Assembly: GCA_000320605.2 (NCBI GenBank)
Contig: KB445793.1
Span: 694,556 to 758,555 of the forward strand
Length of the DNA stretch: 64,000 bases
DNA from: Gelatoporia subvermispora B
Lineage: Eukaryota; Basidiomycota; Agaricomycetes; Polyporales; Gelatoporiaceae
Direction: 5' to 3'
Part shown: one piece after another, positions 11,372 through 22,388 of the stretch
Layout of the letters: each line of letters begins with the position of its first letter
Position numbering within the stretch: the first letter of the stretch is position 1
The notes under the pieces: model-generated
What the model saw: only the letters and a program-made list of their open reading frames with translations
What the model was told of the DNA's origin: nothing
Databases searched by the model: none
Translations under genes and position numbers: made by a program

Positions 11372-13352
11372 ATGCAGAACATATGGTTTCCTGTACCAGT
11401 CGTCTTATTTCTTCGCCGGCTGATCAACGTCGTTTCAACACTGTCGGTCTCCCAGCAATATCTATCGAGAAGGTCCCTCGTCGAAGATCAACCTAAGCAT
11501 GCCAACCGCGACTTGCCTGCCGAGTACTGGGACGCGTTTCGTGGCGTCAAGTGGCCCCAATGGATGAGTGGCCGGAGACTGCCCCTGCAGATGGCAGCGG
11601 CGGAGGAATATGACATGGAGAGCGATGTGGGGTCGTCCTCGGAGGAGATGAACTTCCCTCACCGCGGACCCGGGCCTGAGAAAGAGACACGTTCGGAGCC
11701 AGCGGATACCATACATTGGCTTCTTCAACATCCGACACTCTATGATCCAGTGAGGAAGCCTCGATACCCTCTGACTCTCTGCCATGGTGAGTGTGTTGGC
11801 ATGGGATGCAATCTGGGAGCCCTGACGCCGAGGCGAGACAGGATTGTACGGCTTTGACGTGCGCGGACCGTCCTCGTTCCCTATTCTACAGACACATTAT
11901 TGGTCCAGTGTCCTGAACATCCTGAGGAAAACGGTTGGTGCAGAAGTACTTGTTACGGGAGTGCCGAGGTACGCTTGCCATACGGACAGCATAAGGATCT
12001 GACCCTCACTATGGGTCTGCAGCACGGGATCCATCAAAGAGCGCGCGGAGACCCTAGATCGTTTCTTGAAAGACAACGCTCGCGGCAAAGATATCAACTT
12101 CGTCGCTCATTCTATGGGCGGACTAGATTGTCGACATTTGATCACGCATATACGGCCTGAAGCGTACACTCCTCGGTCGCTGACAACCATCGGCACGCCT
12201 CACCGAGGAAGCCCCTTCATGGATTGGTGCAGTGTAAGTGTACGCTATAGGTCGACTGAATTTTACTAACACTTATGACAGGAGAACATCGGCCTCGGTA
12301 AACTACAACGCAAGGAGAAGGCGGCAGCAGCAGCAGCGAAGGCTGCTTCAGAGACGTTGGCAGACCAGGGCCGGCATTCTACCACTGAGGAGGAACCGAG
12401 CAAGGCTGATAAGAAGAAAGTTGCCAAGACGGTCCTTTCCTTCGCATCACTTCCATCTTCGTTCACGACACTCCTAATATCCCTCCTTGACTCCCCCGCA
12501 TACGCAAACCTCACCACCGCGTACTTGAGCCGAGAGTTCAACCCTTCTACCCCAGATAGCCCATCCGTCAAATATTTCAGCGTTGCCGGGCGTGTGTCGG
12601 ATGTCAGCATCTGGCATCCCTTGTGGCTGCCGAAGATGGTACTCGACGGCTTCGAGCAACGGGAGCGCGAGCGCCTTCGCTCAAACGGTGACCTCCGCTG
12701 GAAGGATAGCCGGGAATGGGGGAACGACGCTCTTGTCACTGTTCAAAGCGCAAGATGGGGCGAATTCCTCGGTATCATGGAGGAATGCGATCATTGGGAC
12801 CTTCGAGGCTCGCGAGGGCTCGACGTGGAATTGCCCTCAATCCCCTCGATATCTATCCCGGGCCTAGGCATCGGCAGCGCGAAAGCCGAAGAGGCCGGGA
12901 AGGCGAAGGAGGTCACCAAGATAGAACGGTCGCCAGCGGATTGGGACCCTGTATCTTGGGCTCGCTTCGCAACAAACTGGAGCGAGCACACGAAGGAGCA
13001 GGCGCAGTTGGCAGGCGCTCAGGTCAGCGAGGAGCCTGAAGAGGAACGAGGGAAGAGACCCTCTATATCTAAGCGGCATGAACGCAGCAGTCAGGATCCT
13101 GCCAAAAACGATGAGATAGTCAGGGACTCGGCCGCAAAGTTCTCGGCAGTTTTCGATTGGCTGTCTGATCAAGTTCCTGCACCCCGCCTGCGGCCATCTG
13201 GGCACGACACGCCTTCAGCAGATACCAAACTGAAGGGGACACAACAAGACAAAGCGCGACGCGGGCCCAAACAAAGGGACTTGGCTCGCAAGGAGGACTT
13301 GGAGCGATTCTACGTCGCACTCTGTAGAAAGCTGTATGAAGAAGGGCTCTGA
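11372..13352 (+). CDS. Alpha/beta-hydrolase lipase with long C-terminal extension (607 aa)
   Basis: Exons 11372-11786, 11842-11968, 12023-12233 and 12282-13352 join to 607 aa. A hydrolase core of the triacylglycerol lipase/DUF676 type is visible. The oxyanion-loop HG comes in LTLCHGLYGFDV, the nucleophile elbow is INFVAHSMGGLD (Ser near residue 212), and a TIGTPHRGSPFMDW strand follows. The substrate is probably a glycerolipid or other ester. Beyond the core, after an Ala-rich patch (AAAAAKAASETLA), the protein has a catalytic-domain continuation (VKYFSVAGR, WHPLWLP, GNDALVTVQSARWGEFLG, ECDHWDLRG) and then a charged, poorly conserved tail. The N-terminus has an approximately 18-residue hydrophobic start and could be mitochondrial or membrane-associated, but no cleavage site is clear. 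Confidence 0.9.
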
Positions 13353-13529
13353 GGAACCATTGTGGTTGAGAAGGTGAAGGACGTGTCGTGATCGAGTCAT
13401 ATTCCTTGTGTATTACCAGAATTTTGTCCCACGCAACATCATTGTACATTACACTACTGAGCATATTATAAAGATCGGGTATCGATAGTAATACGTTGAG
13501 GTATCCAAAGCAAAGTCTCCCGAAGGTAT

Positions 13530-15088
13530 TTAGGAGAACGCCTGAGCGACGAACTGCAACATCTCTTGGTAGGCCGCAGGGGCAGAGTAGTGCGTGTTCA
13601 CTGCGTGCCCTGTGTTGGCGGGGATATACACCGAGAAGTTCTTCGCTTTCGGATAGAGGTCCTTGGCATACTCCGGGATGCTCGAGTAGGGGCTACCCGC
13701 AGGGACGGCGTAACAGTCTCGGAAACAGAAAGGTACATCCTGCGCACCGGTGACCTGCCAGCCGCGTTGTCAGGGAGCATGTGGTACATACAGCAGGCAA
13801 CATACGACGTGAACGGGGCCAGTGAAGTCAGTGGCGTTCTTGATGAGCCCTGTCTGCGTAAAGAGGACACCCTGGGAGACCGGTTGTTCCGTCTCCCGGT
13901 TTCGCTGGAAAGCGGCCTCCGAGTAGTACGGGTAGTACCAGAAATTGAGCTGCTGCGTTTGGTTCTATGGCGCACAGTCAGCCCCACATCAGCCGCTACC
14001 GGGTAGAGCCACAAAAGCGTACGGCAAGCGTCACCAGGTAAGCGTTAGGGAGCTCGCCCGAAGAGTAGCGCTGCGGAAAGACTTCCGTAGCAGTGGAGTA
14101 TGCGCCTCCAGCCAAGAAGTACCCTTGACCGGTCCTAGAAAATGTAAGGCTCAGAGATGATGCGCAAGGATATTCGTATCACATACGCATTATTCGAAAA
14201 ACCCTGCAGCAGTGCGGCATCCAACAGGGAAGGCGAAGTTGCAGTGAGCGCCTGCACCTGAACCGATCCGTAGCTGTGTCCGACGCCCACAATCTTGTTG
14301 AACTTCTGACCACCAATGGAGCCATTCCGAAGCATCTCTCCGAACGCCGTCGCAATAGCTAAATCCGTCGGCGCTTGGACAACACTAAATGTAGAGCATA
14401 ATCAATATCCGATGTTGTCGGTACAAATCGAAATATTACTTGTATGCGTCCGTTGGTTTCTCGGACAAGCCTGTTCCGAGACGATCAAAGCGGAACGTGG
14501 TGTATCCGGCTGCGGCTGCCGCACTGACGTAGCTGTAATCGTCTGCATTGTTGACCGAGAAGTCCCAGTAGCTGATTTGCGCGTCGGTCCCCGCAGAGAG
14601 TGGAATATTCGGGATACGTACCTCGAGTCAAATCCGACGCCATGGATCAGATATTGGACATAGTCCGAGTTCTTTGCGCTGTTCTTCGGAGTGCACAGCG
14701 TACCGGAGAGAGAGTACGTGTTCGAAACTTGCTGCATTCCGTTCTCATGCATCGCACTGTAGTTTGCCGGCGCTGGCAGGAAATCTTGGAACATCGCCGC
14801 GAGGATGGTCTGTGCCTCCAATCAGAACGTCGTAAACCCGAACAAAATAGGCGCATTCACCTCGTTGGCATTAGAGTCGACGTTCTGGAAGACGAAGTTG
14901 TTGCTAGTGATGTTAAGCTGGTATGTCTGCCTGTTGCAGTTGGCATTGGCAGGTCCAACCCGAGAAGTGTTATAACCAGCACTACTAGTGCCATCGGTCG
15001 GATTGGATGCTAGCTCATGATGATGGCGTTTGGCAAGGATGGAAAGCGCCATGCTTACGGCGATCAGCAGTCGTGCAAATGAGGACAT
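13530..15088 (-). CDS. Secreted alpha/beta-hydrolase (413 aa)
   Basis: Seven exons: 14861-15088, 14622-14809, 14440-14571, 14187-14384, 14023-14134, 13806-13964, 13530-13754. The model closes at 413 aa. An N-terminal signal peptide (SFARLLIAVSMALSILA) precedes a mature, Asn-rich region with likely N-glycosylation sites (NTS, NIT). The hydrolase fold is shown by LIHGVGFDSSYWDFS, the strand GYTTFRFDRLGTGLS, the nucleophile elbow VGVGHSYGSVQ (Ser near residue 221), and a C-terminal catalytic His in PANTGHAVNTHY. Four cysteines cluster near FCFRDCYAVP. The likely role is an extracellular esterase or lipase, and the substrate cannot be read from the sequence. It is convergent with the lipase gene, 177 bp apart. 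A TATA-like box lies about 105 nt upstream. Confidence 0.9.
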
Positions 15089-15191
15089 GATTAAGGAGTA
15101 ATCAACAGGATGTGATGCGAAAGATCAATGAACCGTGTGTGACAGATGATGGGAGTTGAGGAAAAGACAATATCCGACGGAATTGCAGAAT

Positions 15192-15199
15192 TTTATATA
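15192..15199 (-). promoter_or_regulatory. TATA-like box of the secreted hydrolase
   Basis: TATATAAA on the minus strand, about 104-111 nt upstream of the ATG at 15088, at a typical distance for fungal core promoters. Confidence 0.5.
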
Positions 15200-17137
15200 G
15201 CACAGAAGTGTGCTGACATGGCTGACGACCAGCAGCTGAGATCAAGAGAGACATATTCGACCAAGACAGCCTAACTTTTGATCTGACCGATCTCAGCCAT
15301 TGCATTCCGTCCTATCGGCCACTCCCTCAGTTGAACCGATCGTATGTTGCACAAATGGTGGTTACTAAATATGGCGCGCGGGCCAGGCGAGGTCTGCGGA
15401 TCGATATGTTAGTGCTTAGGACTCGTGAGTGCCTATCCTTCGAATATCATATCAGCTCAGGCACATCATATGATCCTGTAGATCAGAATACCGTGTTTGT
15501 TACATGAGCAGCTAGAGGTGTCACAATGAAGACGAACGCGGTCAAGAGGTTCGGGTGTCCCTCAGTCCACAGGTAACAATGACACCGCAAGGAGTCGACT
15601 GCCCAGGTCTTGTCTTGTCAGCCACGTCAGTGTAGCGGTAGCTGCGCGAAGCCATCTGCTATTTTTGCTATCCAGATCATCTCGGATTGTCATGATTTAC
15701 TGCCATGTATAAATCGTGGCCATGTATACATCGCGAGCACCCGCGCGCCGATTTTAGTCATTGGTGCTAAAGTAGTGCTCGATCGCTAACGCCTACACAG
15801 AGCACTACGCATTTTCAAACTGAGAGCTGGTCCACCTCATGTTGTCAGATGGCTGAGGCCGCCGAGTGGTGTAAGTGTATCGGGGAATTAGCAGCTGAGT
15901 CTAAGCATGGTCCAGAGAAATGAATTGCTCGAGTATCGTGTAGCTTTGACAGTGTCGCTACATATTCAGCCACCAAATCTAGGGTGTAATCTGAGTTGAT
16001 ACATTGTTTCATTTGCAAGCAAAGAAACATTCAGATGTGCAGAATCTGACGCTAATTTCAACTTCCATTGCGAGAGGAGGGACATCGAGGTTCCAGCGCA
16101 TATGACAAGGGATTGCGCATCACACAGGTCATTATCCCTGTCGTAGCCTCGATTCGTGACATGCATGTCGGGCGACTGGAGCATACCAGAGCCCGAAGAG
16201 GAATAGTATATTTCCAGTAAGAATGGCCAGGTGGCCACAGGTCCAAGCAATGCCAAGAAACGATGATAGACTCGATGGCCAATCCAATACATCAGTCTGA
16301 CAGATGCTCCATCGAAGCAGGGAAGGTCCAATCGTGCTTTCGTCCAGATGACAGGAGTGACACGGAGTCATCAAGCCCGCTGAGATGGTTCAATGTATAC
16401 TCGATACCGCACTAGGAGCACAGAACCCGAGGCAGCGTTTGTGGGGTATCGATCCAGGAGGAGATCGACCAAATAGTTATGCCTCGTGTGTGGCTCCTGG
16501 ATACAAATTCGCGTTTTCGTCGTGCCTGGAACATTCCCATTGATACCGGAGCTTGCAGGGACAGGCATGCCAATGCATAATTTGATAACGCACAGCTGAG
16601 GCGAGGCAAACCAGCTCTTAGCCAGGATGCAGCATCGCCAATAGAGGATCAGCGTATGTAAGGCGTCTGGTAAAGACGTGCCTGGGAGATCGCGCCATCG
16701 TACCGATGGTAGGTACGGTCGTGATATGTTTCAAAAGCAGCATCGGAATCTGAGCAAGCCAAGTACAAACACGGAAGCACACTAGAGTGGTTAGAGTTGG
16801 CGACCCTGTTGAAGTCGTGGTGGATGTAAAAGACAAAAGCCGAGGCACACGCACTACTTTACCGCCGTTGGAGAGGACGGGCCGGACGTCGCGGCTCGCA
16901 CAGCCGAATTCTGACACAGCCGCGTCCGACGGTCTTGCTCTTATAAGTTAGTTTTGCCACCATGCAGTCCGTTATCATAGTGTTTCCTGCTCTTCTGCGC
17001 TCTGGAGGTCGTCTGCTTCACTGCACCATTCTGGACTGCTGCGCGTAGCAGCTACTTAGCGAAGTAGGCACGAGATATCTCGGAGGCAATCTGCCAATCG
17101 AACTCATCCAGGGCGTATCGCACAGGCGACTACCAGT
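15200..17137. other. Intergenic region with weak minus-strand hydrophobic frames
   Basis: Nearly 2 kb without a confident gene. On the minus strand, frames at about 15966-16374 include membrane-like segments (GIAWTCGHLAILTGNILFLF in one frame, LMYWIGHRVYHRFLALLGPV in another). Another short frame lies at 16371-16568. They do not join into a known family. A decayed membrane-protein gene is possible. Confidence 0.4.
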
Positions 17138-18581
17138 ATGGAGAGCAACGCCGCATCCAGCGCGTTTCAAACAATCCCAATCATGTCAGCGATGAAATTT
17201 GTCCACGTAGTATGCACTGAACATAAATTTCGGCGTATGCAGTGACCTGAAAGGTCTGGCCATGACAGATGTTCAGGCCCGCGCAGAATTAGCCAAGGAG
17301 ATCCGTGAAGCTTGTGTCAACGTCGGTTTCTTTTACGGTCAGTGGAAACCTCTTTTTCTGTGAGAGAGCGAGTCCAAAGATCCGCTACATCGCACAGTGA
17401 AAAACCATACGATTCCCGAGTCCACAATCAAAGGCACAGTGGAGGCGGCGAGACGTTTTTTCTCGCTGCCTTTAGATACTAAGATGACCCTTGACGTACA
17501 CAAAAGCACGAATTTCAAAGGCTACACCGCCCTACTTGGCGAAAACACCAACCCGGATAACAGGGGTGACCTGCATGAGGGCTTCGACATCGGTTGGGAA
17601 GATATGTCGGGCACTAGTCGCGCTGACGATGGGCCAATGTCAGGAGTCAATGTCTGGCCTGAGGACATGCCTGGCTTCAGAGAAACCCTCCTTGAGTACT
17701 AGTAAGCTGGAAATTGTCAAAGTTCCAAAACTCAGCTCAGGGATGTGGGACAGCCATGCTGCAGTCCAACTTGGACAGTCTCTGTTCCCACTCTTTGCCT
17801 TAGCGCTTGACCTCCCAGAAAATTTCTTTGACGACAAGGCGAGACCATATGTTGCACTCCTGTAAAGTTGAAGCTGACAGCTGCCACAGACGACTAAGCC
17901 TGCTGCGATCATGCGTTTGCTATACTATCCACCCCAGACCGGTACGGTCGATGACCGAGTGATCGGGATTGGGGCACACACCGAGTGCGTTCACATGTTA
18001 CGTTGCCGTTCCCTTTCTCACTCTACGACAGTTACGAGGTTCTTTTTAGATGATGATTCGTGTGAAAACTTGCTGACTTGATACAGTGCTTTACGATCCT
18101 TTGGCAAGACAACGTGCAAGCCCTGCAAGTCTTGAGCAACGACGGGAAGTGGATTGATGCCGTGCCTATTCCAGGTACTTTGGTAATAAAGTGCGTATTG
18201 TACCTGCATTCCAACGATGCTGTACTGATCCTCGGACTCCAGTCTGGGAGACCAGTTCGCAAGATGGACGAGTACGCATTGCGATTGGCATTGTGGGACA
18301 TGCACTCATCTTCGAGGGACAGATGACGTCTTCAAATCAACTGTCCACCGAGCTGCGAATCGCTCCGGGATCGAACGGTACTCGATTCCCCTCTTTTTCG
18401 GCTCGGATTACGATGTAAAGTTGGAGGTAATTGGCGCTCGTTTCTGCATACTCGAATACTGAAACAGGCTCGCAAAACACAGCCAATACCGAGCTGTGTC
18501 TCGGAAAGTAATCCTCCGAAATACGGAGTGATTACCGCTGGCGAATATGTGCGATCCCGGCTGGAGGCGACCTTCTATTAG
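17138..18581 (+). CDS. 2-oxoglutarate/Fe(II) dioxygenase, isopenicillin-N-synthase-like (322 aa)
   Basis: Non-haem iron dioxygenase that oxidises a small molecule with O2 and 2-oxoglutarate; the substrate is unknown. Ten exons: 17138-17184, 17243-17337, 17398-17701, 17754-17838, 17890-17984, 18032-18038, 18087-18190, 18243-18271, 18323-18426, 18483-18581. An N-terminal DIOX_N domain starts TIPIIDLKGLAMTD, followed by GFFYVKNHTIPE and the GENTNPDNRGDLHEGFDIG loop. The catalytic domain carries His207-x-Asp209 (GAHTDYECFTILWQDN), the distal His264 (STVHRAANRSG) and the 2OG-binding Arg274-x-Ser276 (RYSIPLFF). Two features need transcript proof: a 7-nt exon that completes the Asp codon, and a GC donor at 17839. 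With GT at 17851 instead, the intron would be only 39 nt and four extra residues would enter. It is convergent with the SDR, 273 bp apart. Confidence 0.9.
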
Positions 18582-18854
18582 AGAGGGCGCTTGTTCGATG
18601 AATATCACGCCAAGACCGTATCAACCGGGAAACAGAGTGCGTGACGTTGATTGCTATGAATTGCATGAATGTACGATAGCACGACGATGTTCCAAGTCCG
18701 ATATGCTACAACGTCTGAAAGTATCCGAAAATATGGCGACCTGTGATGACACCGCGCGCGCATAATCGATCAAGCAAGAGAGCAACATGAGCATGACGGA
18801 GAATGATCTACGTCATCCGAGTGGGTACTGCTCTGACTATCGTCCTCGACTGGT

Positions 18855-19995
18855 CTAATATGTTGTCGCGGGAAATAGGAGAAGCCTTCCGCCGTCTATG
18901 AGATGCACCGTTCCGTTCACATACGACCCAGCCTGCGTGAAAATGAGCGACGTCTGTCACACACGGAAAAGAATCAATTCACCTTGCTCGCCAGAAAGAG
19001 CACAAGCCCTCCGATGTCGTCTATGTCACCTTCTCGACGCAAAGGAACGCTCGACTGAACATACTGTTCGGTCACCAAACCCTCGGTCATCACTGTCGAA
19101 GTCATAAGACGAAGTCAAAAAGACAGTCAAGTGAATGCGGAAACTCGGGATACTCACGCGACGGGAAGATGCCGGGTGCAATGATGTTGCTGCGAATCTG
19201 CCAGTCCTTCAGGAAGTAGGCGAACATTTTCCCGAGATGTGTCGCCGCGGCCTTGCTGAGTGTATACGGTACGCTGAAGACCGTGTCATCTGTCCTGAAT
19301 CCGCCGCCACTCGTCACTGTGAGCACCTGGCTCGTGACTCCGCGGGAATTGTCTCGTCGGTTCCCTGCGTGCAGCAGCTCGAGGAAGCACACGGTGGTGT
19401 TGTAAACCCCGGTGACGTTCACGTCAAACGACTGCCCGAACTGCTCGGGTGTTGCAGAGTTCCATAGCTTCTCCTGGTACGCCTTGATGTCCGTTTCCTG
19501 TGCTCGAGGAAGCTGGGGAAGCATGCCTGCTGCCACCCCCGCGTTATTCACGAGCAGGTTGATGTATCCGTGCCGCTCCTTGACCGTCTGCGTGAGGCGA
19601 ACCAAAGACGCTCGGTCGGTCACGTCGCCTTGAAGCGGAATAAGATTGCCATGTTTCTAAGAAGTGGGTCAGACCCGGACGGGCAACGCCGACGCCGCAC
19701 CACGCTGGCACGATCGATGCGGCGCGCAGGAGAACTTACGCTGCGTTCGCGAGCTGCCGTTTCGAGGACATCGAGTTGTCTCCCGACAATGTATACAATG
19801 GCCCCATTATTCTCGAGTGCGGAAGCAATCATGAGGCCAATGCCTACAATGTTGCATGGTCAGCCCAGTGGACAATAACATGACGAAGAGGATGATAGGA
19901 TGGTGGTACGCACCGGTTCCGCCACCGGTCACGACTGCGACAAGGCCTTCGACGCTGAAGAGCCTTGTGGTCTCGGAGATGGTAGTAGCGGGCAT
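18855..19995 (-). CDS. Short-chain dehydrogenase/reductase (290 aa)
   Basis: Classical SDR, an NAD(P)-dependent oxidoreductase. Exons 19914-19995, 19740-19843, 19158-19656, 18983-19092 and 18855-18932 give 290 aa. The cofactor motif TGGGTGIG spans the first splice junction. Also present are GDVTDRASL, the NNAG motif (LLVNNAGVAAG), the catalytic Ser in VTSGGGF and Tyr-x3-Lys in VPYTLSKAA. After it come IAPGIFPS and a C-terminal VNGTVHLIDGGRLL, as usual for the family. It lacks an N-terminal targeting sequence and is probably cytosolic. It is tail-to-tail with the 2OG dioxygenase, so a shared pathway is possible but not shown. Confidence 0.94.
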
Positions 19996-20828
19996 GGTCA
20001 GAGTCTTTGCGCACTGCGCAGAGGTTGGGAGCTGTTGAGACGAATGTTGATTAGGTCCAGCAGCTCGATCCGCGGTCATAAATGCAACGGTGACCACCCG
20101 CAAAGGGGCCATTCCATTGGGCTGTCCAGGCTCGTGCATCGCAGTATGACGCTGAGCCGAGTTCTCCTGCGCAATTAGCACTGTTTGTAGTGCAGGTACA
20201 TGGAAATGAGATCTATCAGCGGAGGAGCTTACCCGGCAGCCCAGGACGGCCCCAAAGTCACCATACCCTGCGGCGTATGGCGACGTATGGTTGTACTGCA
20301 CAACTGCCCTGTCGCGGTCCCGCGACTCGAACATGTGGCGCCTACAGGCTACGCGACTTTGACCAATGGGACGCGCATCAGCACCGCTTCGCATCAGCCA
20401 CAAATTACGATGAAACTCACGATCAATATGGGAAAGATCAGATAGACGAGGGAGTCCCCGGAGGCCCAGAGCTTGATACCGCCCCTAAGACACAGCGGAT
20501 GACACGGAGCGCTCGATGGCCCACCTGAATCAGGTACTGCTCCTCCTCGAAATGCATTCGTCATGTCAAAGGGTGCCAAGGCGCGCACGCAGGAGACCGA
20601 GGCGGAAGTAAGGTCCGTTCAAATATCGCGGAAAGCACAGCACAGTACTAATATTGTCTAAGACTACATGAGAGTGTTGAGTCCATTCCGAAAGGTCTAT
20701 TAGTTAGGTGAGTCCCCGCCGCGCGCACGTACAATACATAAAGGGGTAAGGGTCAGGGAGGTGGTGTGTAGAAAATATATCGTCACTTCCGCACAGCACG
20801 AAATGTAAAACGATTGTGAGAGCATTTT
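19996..20828. other. Intergenic: SDR promoter and GH16 3' flank
   Basis: The 833 bp upstream of the SDR start and downstream of the GH16 stop. A minus-strand open frame extends through here into the SDR, but it shows no domain and unlike the SDR it has no coding bias that I can see. Confidence 0.6.
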
Positions 20829-22388
20829 TCACAGGGCCATGATTGTGCCTACTGTGACTCCAAGGACAACCGCAACGACGGACCATAATGCGCGCGATCG
20901 TGGAGCGCCAGATTGGATGACTGTCAGTTCACCGGGCTGCCCGTATACCCTGACATACTGCACTTCAAAGAAGGCGTTGTCGTAGTTGGAACCATCACCC
21001 AGGACATAATCGTCGTAGCAGATGCCCGAACAGGTCTCTGCGAATATCTGTGCGTTCCCAGCAAAGTCTATTTTCCCATAGGGTAAGTCGCGCGATTGTG
21101 CCTGGATAACATGAGGATACTCACCACCGCAGAGCGCGATGTCGAAGACTAACTGCTGAGGCTGGAAAAACTCGGTGACAGTGCAGTTGCTCGCCGGCCA
21201 ATTGGCCACAGGGATACCAAGCGTTGATGTGTCCACGGAGCTGGCGTTTCCCTGTAGCGAGGAGGGTATTGACGAGCGCTACGTCATAAAGTGAGCTTAA
21301 GCAAATTCGAGACAGACCGACTGTGCCTCACGTTGAAAAACCAGATACTGCATCACAGGAGACTTGTCAGCGCCAAGCGGACGTATCCGATGTGGTTTCG
21401 GAACACTCACGAGATGCCACCGACTGCGAACTCCGTGACATACACACCGCCACCATTATTTGCAAACGCTACAAAAACTTTTGAATATCGCCATTTTGAT
21501 GCACGGGGATGTCTCGTACCTGCTCCGTAAGATGTTGTAGTCGGATTTGTTATCGTGCAGCCCTCATTGTTGTTAATCTCCGTGGAGCAGTCAGTCTGAT
21601 TGATCAGAGTGCTAGATTGGACAGCATTCGGGGAATGCACGCAGCCCTATCGTGATGAAGCATCGATATCGCTTGCAGTTTACACCTTAAGACGGAACAA
21701 CGTACGGGCGCTGTATGCAAGGCCATTGTACTCATGGTCTCGTTGTTCACAGCCTCGAAAGTGTCGATCTAAGTTTGAAGGTCAGTGTCCGTACCAGTGC
21801 ACACTTTTTCAGTTGTGCTCACCTCGCCTCCAGCTGGCCATTCGACTGCGGAGGACCAGAATGCAGGCCACACGGAACACTAGACAAGACACGTTTGGTA
21901 TGGGCTAAAACACTCCAGTCATATTTTACTCGTACCCCAAAGGGAACGTGCACTATGTCCGCAATCCACAAACTTCCGACGGTGAATTGATCCTTGGTTG
22001 ATATCCGGATGCTGTTTCTGTTCTGCGGTGCGTTCACCGTCGTGGTGTTGTCTACACGCATGACCGCATTGCCCGCATCGTTAGTGAACGCGAGCTTGTC
22101 GTGGAATGCATCAATATCGTCCAAATAGCTACACATCCATCTCGGTGAGCAACCAGCCCAGCTGTACCCCACAGAGCATGCTCACTTTGTGTTTCCGTGT
22201 GTCAGGTTGTCGACTGCAACGGACGCCTTGAGTCACGTCCCGGGAATGACGACGATTCACTTACAGTTCCCATAGAAGTTCCAGTCGTCAAAGAACGTCT
22301 CACCCGAGTAGTCCTTTACGATCTGGTATTGGGCGTTGGCCGCGGACGCGATCAGCGCTACAGAACACAGCAGGCCAAAGCGAGACAT
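20829..22388 (-). CDS. Glycoside hydrolase family 16, membrane/GPI-anchored (352 aa)
   Basis: Fungal GH16 beta-glucanase acting on laminarin-type or mixed-linkage glucans at the wall. Ten exons: 22265-22388, 22186-22213, 21936-22128, 21823-21879, 21706-21768, 21520-21646, 21411-21468, 21332-21347, 21125-21278, 20829-21067. All phases are consistent. A signal peptide (LLCSVALIASAANA) is followed by WNFYGNFDNLTHGN, SVWPAFWSS and the catalytic motif Glu134-Ile-Asp136-Thr-Phe-Glu139. Further landmarks are GCTITNPTTTSYGA, NNGGGVYVTEF, IWFF, a Cys-rich C-terminal ETCSGICYDDYVLGDGSNYD and FFEVQYVRVYG. The protein ends in a hydrophobic helix (LWSVVAVVLGVTVGTIMAL) with no charged tail, fitting GPI attachment or a membrane anchor. 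One exon is only 16 nt. The acceptor at 21469 was chosen among two because it restores YGAAFANNGGG. Confidence 0.93.

Noticed and set aside
13800..13920. Suspected frameshift in the secreted alpha/beta hydrolase
   Set aside because: Careful re-reading of the strand gave an uninterrupted frame (AAFQRNRETEQPVSQG); the shift was a reading error.
19807..20403. Minus-strand 198-codon frame upstream of and overlapping the SDR start
   Set aside because: It reads through the first SDR exon and intron in a different frame and shows no family signature.
17138..22388. Secondary-metabolite gene cluster
   Set aside because: Only tailoring-type enzymes are present. There is no PKS, NRPS, terpene synthase, P450 or transporter.
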